A DNA stretch of 35,258 nt from the NCBI GenBank assembly GCA_964614575.1, contig CAZTLX010000012.1:1-35258 (forward strand), given 5' to 3'. Shown here piece after piece: positions 32,645 to 35,258 of the stretch. The position numbers were made by a program, and so were the translations under genes. This DNA is from JBGTLW01 sp964614575 (GTDB lineage Bacteria > Planctomycetota > Phycisphaerae > Phycisphaerales > Phycisphaeraceae). A model generated the notes under the pieces. The model was not told where the DNA came from and searched no databases. It saw nothing but the letters and a program-made list of their open reading frames with translations. How positions within the stretch are numbered: the first letter of the stretch is position 1; each line of letters starts with the position of its first letter.

Positions 32645-33730
32645 ATGTTCCTTCGATTCCGCCCCGCCATTACCGCGCTGTTCGCGCTCATTCTGTTGAC
32701 GCCCGCCTTCGCGCAGGACCTGAAGGTCGGCGACCCGGCGCCCGAGCTGTATGTCTCCCAGTGGCTCAATGGCGAGGCCATCGAGGAGTTCGAGGCGGGC
32801 AAGGTGTATGTGGTCGAGAACTGGGCGACGTGGTGCGGGCCTTGCATCACGGCGATCCCGCACCTCAACGAGCTGTATCAGGAACACAAGGACGAGGGGC
32901 TGGTGGTCATCGGGCTCAATGTCTGGGACGACGACGCGAAGGCGGTGAAGTTTGTCGAGCAGCAGGGCGAGAAGATGAGCTACCCGATTGCGATCGACGA
33001 TCGGCCGTCCGGCCGGCAAAGCGGCAAGTCGGCCATGGCGTGGCTGGAAGCGGCGGGGCGCAACGGTATCCCCGCGGCGTTCGTGGTCGATCAAAAGGGC
33101 ACGATCGCGTGGATCGGCCACCCGATGGCGGGGATGGACGGCGTGGTGAAGAAGGTGCTGGCCGGCGACTACGACCCCGAAGCCGAGGCCGCGAAACAGG
33201 CGAAGATCATGCCGCTGCAGCAGAAGCTGCAGGGCGCGTTGCAGCAACAGCACTGGGACGTGGCGGTGGCGACGATCGATGAGCTTTCCGAGGCGATGGG
33301 CGACGACCCGATGGCGTCGCGGCTCGCGGCGTTCAAAGTGTCGATCCTGCTCGCGGGCAAGGGTGATTACGACACCGGCTACGCCGCGATGAAGCAGGCG
33401 GTCGAAGGCCCGATCAAGGACGATCCCGATGCGCTCAACGACCTGGCGTGGCTGGTCGCGACCGAGCCGACGATCCAGCAGCGGAATCTGGAATTGGCCG
33501 GTCAGGCGGCGGCGCGGGCGGTGGAGCTGAGCGAGGGCAAGAACGCGGCGTTCCTCGACACGCTGGCCCGCGTGCGGTTCGATCAGGGCAACGCGGCCGA
33601 GGCGGTGACGCTGCAGGAGAAGGCGGTGGCGCAGTCGGCCGACCTGCCGCCCGAGGCGATCACGGAGATGAAAGCGGCGCTGGAAACGTATCGCAAAGCG
33701 GCGGAGACCGCGGCCGGCAAAGCGGGTTGA
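32645..33730 (+). CDS. Secreted TlpA-like thioredoxin-fold protein with C-terminal helical domain
   Basis: The 361-residue product starts with a signal peptide (AITALFALILLTPAFAQ, cleavage near residue 24). The thioredoxin domain spans about residues 27-180 and includes VGDPAPELYVSQWLNG and the redox motif VVENWATWCGPCITAIPHLN (Cys64 and Cys67), as in TlpA/ResA-type thiol-disulfide oxidoreductases. The remaining 175 residues are helical with one TPR-like pair (EGPIKDDPDALNDLAWLVAT, AAARAVELSEGKNAAFLDTL). It should act in the periplasm on disulfides. ATG at 32645 has AAAGG at 32634 upstream and gives the signal peptide; a start at 32630 would add five residues. The frame also runs back through the inverted repeat, which is not coding. 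Confidence 0.87.
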   Translation: MFLRFRPAITALFALILLTPAFAQDLKVGDPAPELYVSQWLNGEAIEEFEAGKVYVVENWATWCGPCITAIPHLNELYQEHKDEGLVVIGLNVWDDDAKAVKFVEQQGEKMSYPIAIDDRPSGRQSGKSAMAWLEAAGRNGIPAAFVVDQKGTIAWIGHPMAGMDGVVKKVLAGDYDPEAEAAKQAKIMPLQQKLQGALQQQHWDVAVATIDELSEAMGDDPMASRLAAFKVSILLAGKGDYDTGYAAMKQAVEGPIKDDPDALNDLAWLVATEPTIQQRNLELAGQAAARAVELSEGKNAAFLDTLARVRFDQGNAAEAVTLQEKAVAQSADLPPEAITEMKAALETYRKAAETAAGKAG

Positions 33731-33747
33731 GTGCTATCTTCGTTTAG

Positions 33748-33776
33748 CGGGCGACACGCAGTGTCCCGTCTTTTCT
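33748..33776 (+). terminator. Probable intrinsic terminator after the thioredoxin gene
   Basis: CGGG and ACAC (with a two-base bulge) pair with GTGTCCCG (33761-33768) across the loop GCA, followed by TCTTTTCT (33769-33776). It lies 17 bases after the stop codon. The T-run is short, and the stem could instead be a dispersed repeat. Confidence 0.4.
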
Positions 33777-33803
33777 GATCGTTTGCGGTGACGTGATGAG
33801 AGT

Positions 33804-33822
33804 GCGAAGCCGCAAGCGGCGG
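33804..33822 (+). repeat. REP-like element GCGAAGCCGCAAGCGGCGG
   Basis: This copy matches the minus-strand copy at 28877-28895 at 18 of 19 positions. It carries the self-complementary core GCCGCAAGCGGC. It sits just upstream of tgt, where it may include part of the leader. Confidence 0.65.
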
Positions 33823-33833
33823 CGGTTGGCTCT

Positions 33834-35123
33834 ATGCTGTCGCCCGTGAGCGCCTTAACGTTTGACATCGCGCATCAGGACACGTCCAGCGGCGCCCGCG
33901 TGGGGCAGGTGACCACGCCGCACGGCCGATTCGACACGCCCGCGTTCATGCCCGTCGGCACGCAGGGGACGATCAAGGGCATCCTGCCCGAGCTGGTCGC
34001 GCAGACCGGCGCGCAGATCGTGCTGGGCAACACCTATCACCTCATGCTGCGGCCGGGGTCGGCGCTGGTGCAGCAGATGGGCGGGCTGCAGCGGTGGTCG
34101 CGCTGGGGCCGACCGATGCTCACCGATTCGGGCGGGTTTCAGGTCTTCAGCCTGGCCGACATCAGCAGGATCAACGACGACGGCGTGACGTTCAAGAGCC
34201 ATCTGGACGGCGCGTTGCACGAGCTGACGCCCGAGCGATCGATGCGGGTGCAGAACGAGCTGGGCGCGGACATCATCATGGCGTTTGATGATTGCCCGCC
34301 GGCGCGGGAAACGAAAGAAAGAGGGGGCGGGGGTCAGGGATCAGGGATCAGGACAGAAGCGGTGTTGTCGCCCGAGGCCTACGCCCAGCGTGTGGCGCTG
34401 GCCAACGAGCGGACGCTGCGGTGGCTCGGGCGCTGCGTCGCGGCGCATGCGCGAAAGGATGCGCAGGCGCTGTTCGGCATCGTGCAGGGCGGGACCGACC
34501 TGGAGCAGCGTGCGTGGTGTGCCCAGCGCGTGTGTCAGCACGACCTGCCGGGCTACGCGATCGGCGGCGTGGCGGTGGGCGAGCCCCCGGAAGTGATTCA
34601 ACAGGTGGTTGAGTACACCGCGCCGTTGCTGCCCGCCGATCGGCCGCGATATCTGATGGGGGTCGGTTACGAGCGGGACATCGTCGCGGCGGTGCGGGCG
34701 GGGGTGGACATGTTCGATTGTGTGCTGCCGACGCGCAACGGCCGCAACGCCAACGCGTTCACCCGCGCCGGGCAGATCCGCCTCAAGAACGCGAAGTTCC
34801 GCGACGACCCCCGGCCGATCGAGGAGGGATGCGACTGCGTGGCGTGCGGGGGGGGAAGGTACGGGGAACAGGGATCAGGGATCAGGCAGAGCAAAGAAGT
34901 GGCGCCTGATCCCCGGTCCCTGAACCCTGAACCCCGGCCTGGCTTTAGCCGCTCCTACCTCCGCCACCTCTTTCAGGCCGAGGAGATTCTCGGACCCGTG
35001 CTGGTGAGCCTGCACAACCTGCGGCACTTCCAACGGCTCATGTTGGACATCCGACGTGCGATCCACCACAATGACTGGTCTGCGCTCGCCCGGGACTGGC
35101 CCGTGGCGGGCCTGAGCCTGTAG
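33834..35123 (+). CDS. tgt: Queuine tRNA-ribosyltransferase (tRNA-guanine transglycosylase) with two repeat-derived insertions
   Basis: The product exchanges guanine-34 of GUN-anticodon tRNAs for a queuosine precursor in the cytoplasm. Visible blocks are FMPVGTQGTIKGI, LGNTYHLMLRPG, MLTDSGGFQVFSL (Asp98), FGIVQGG, YAIGGVAVGEP, RYLMGVG, and MFDCVLPTRNGRN with the nucleophile Asp. The zinc ligands are Cys333, Cys335, Cys338 and His394. Length is 429 residues against about 375 for E. coli. Extra residues lie at about 158-175 (contains QGSGIR) and 339-368 (contains QGSGIR again); both match heptamer repeats in the DNA. The second puts 56 residues between Cys338 and His394; E. coli has 26 in that interval. 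The frame is kept, so the enzyme may still fold. The start is taken at ATG 33834, with GTG 33846 as alternative. Confidence 0.93.
   Translation: MLSPVSALTFDIAHQDTSSGARVGQVTTPHGRFDTPAFMPVGTQGTIKGILPELVAQTGAQIVLGNTYHLMLRPGSALVQQMGGLQRWSRWGRPMLTDSGGFQVFSLADISRINDDGVTFKSHLDGALHELTPERSMRVQNELGADIIMAFDDCPPARETKERGGGGQGSGIRTEAVLSPEAYAQRVALANERTLRWLGRCVAAHARKDAQALFGIVQGGTDLEQRAWCAQRVCQHDLPGYAIGGVAVGEPPEVIQQVVEYTAPLLPADRPRYLMGVGYERDIVAAVRAGVDMFDCVLPTRNGRNANAFTRAGQIRLKNAKFRDDPRPIEEGCDCVACGGGRYGEQGSGIRQSKEVAPDPRSLNPEPRPGFSRSYLRHLFQAEEILGPVLVSLHNLRHFQRLMLDIRRAIHHNDWSALARDWPVAGLSL
34331..34353 (+). repeat. Heptamer repeat GGGATCA inside tgt (first)
   Basis: Within the coding frame, GGGTCA is followed by GGGATCA (34337-34343), GGGATCA (34344-34350) and GG. 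It encodes GQGSGIR between the conserved FDDCPP block and the helix with LRW, where homologues have a shorter loop. Confidence 0.75.
34871..34931. repeat. Heptamer/inverted repeat element inside tgt (second)
   Basis: Two GGGATCA units (34871-34884) lead into the stem GGGATCAGGC (34878-34887), which pairs perfectly with GCCTGATCCC (34904-34913). Two CCCTGAA units (34918-34931) follow; their complement is TTCAGGG. The element is a hairpin flanked by outward heptamers and lies wholly in the tgt frame. Confidence 0.8.
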
Positions 35124-35133
35124 CCCCCGTTCG

Positions 35134-35152
35134 CCGCCGGATCGACCGGCGG
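35134..35152 (+). terminator. GC-rich hairpin after tgt
   Basis: CCGCCGG (35134-35140), loop ATCGA, and CCGGCGG (35146-35152) form a seven-pair stem eleven bases after the tgt stop. There is no T-run, so termination here would be weak; attenuation or chance are alternatives. Confidence 0.3.
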
Positions 35153-35222
35153 ACCGGGATCGTCCACCCCAGCCGCGACCCACGCCGGGCCGGCTGCCGA
35201 CCCGCACCAAGAGACCGTACGC

Positions 35223-35258
35223 ATGGCCTGGACTACTTTCGACACCTTCCCCCTCCTC
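35223..35258 (+). CDS. Start of a downstream gene, cut by the window end (possibly yajC)
   Basis: Only 12 codons are visible (MAWTTFDTFPLL), with AAGAGA at about 35209-35214 as a possible ribosome site. The hydrophobic beginning and the position directly after tgt fit YajC, since tgt-yajC-secD-secF is a common gene order in bacteria. Nothing in the visible residues proves this. Confidence 0.35.
   Translation, partial: MAWTTFDTFPLL

Overview
The window is GC-rich DNA that most resembles a Planctomycetota chromosome, probably of the Phycisphaerae type. This rests on gene content, not on a marker gene: exported coiled-coil and alpha-toroid (squalene-cyclase-like) proteins in a row, a pseudopilin with a short conserved DG-type tail, a PEP-CTERM protein, a giant PQQ-propeller protein, a XylR-like PBP/AraC regulator beside glycan-active enzymes, and ExbB/ExbD genes with von Willebrand A (vWA) partners. 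I see no tRNA, rRNA, CRISPR array, transposase or phage gene. All genes but one read rightward.

Layout. (1) 2-3976: the end of an envelope gene cluster, with an Ig-like/DUF4175-like fragment, an Ala/Gln-rich exported coiled-coil protein and an exported alpha-toroid protein, the last two overlapping. (2) 4026-11090: a carbohydrate-response and degradation locus, with a XylR-like regulator, a secreted clan GH-A glycoside hydrolase, an alpha/beta esterase, a PEP-CTERM surface protein, an SGNH (sialate O-acetylesterase-like) esterase and a pseudopilin. (3) 11287-17337: a 1364-residue PQQ-like propeller protein and an FAD oxidoreductase. (4) 17412-28848: the most interesting block. A lone leftward alpha-toroid gene diverges from two tandem paralogues that join a TonB/TolA-like N-terminal anchor (with the SxxxH motif) to a vWA domain with an intact MIDAS. 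They are followed by an exported helical protein, one ExbB/TolQ, two different ExbD/TolR proteins and a large exported helical-repeat protein. No TonB C-terminal domain and no TonB-dependent receptor is present. This looks like a proton-motive-force-driven envelope machine whose transducer carries a metal-dependent adhesion domain. (5) 29002-32485: aldo/keto reductase, voltage-gated cation channel (4-nt overlap), NUDIX hydrolase and rhomboid protease in a tight run. (6) 32645-35258: a TlpA-like thioredoxin, tRNA-guanine transglycosylase, and the first codons of a gene that may be yajC.

The right half also carries a population of short repeats: three families of 7-bp tandem units (ATCGAAA, GAGTTGT, GGGATCA/CCCTGAA), a GCGAAGCCGCAAGCGGCGG-type palindromic element, and a perfect 24-bp inverted repeat. 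Two heptamer elements lie inside the tgt coding frame, one adding about 30 residues within the zinc-binding region. This points to active spread of small repeats through the genome.

All family calls are from reading motifs and translated sequence by eye; no database search was possible.
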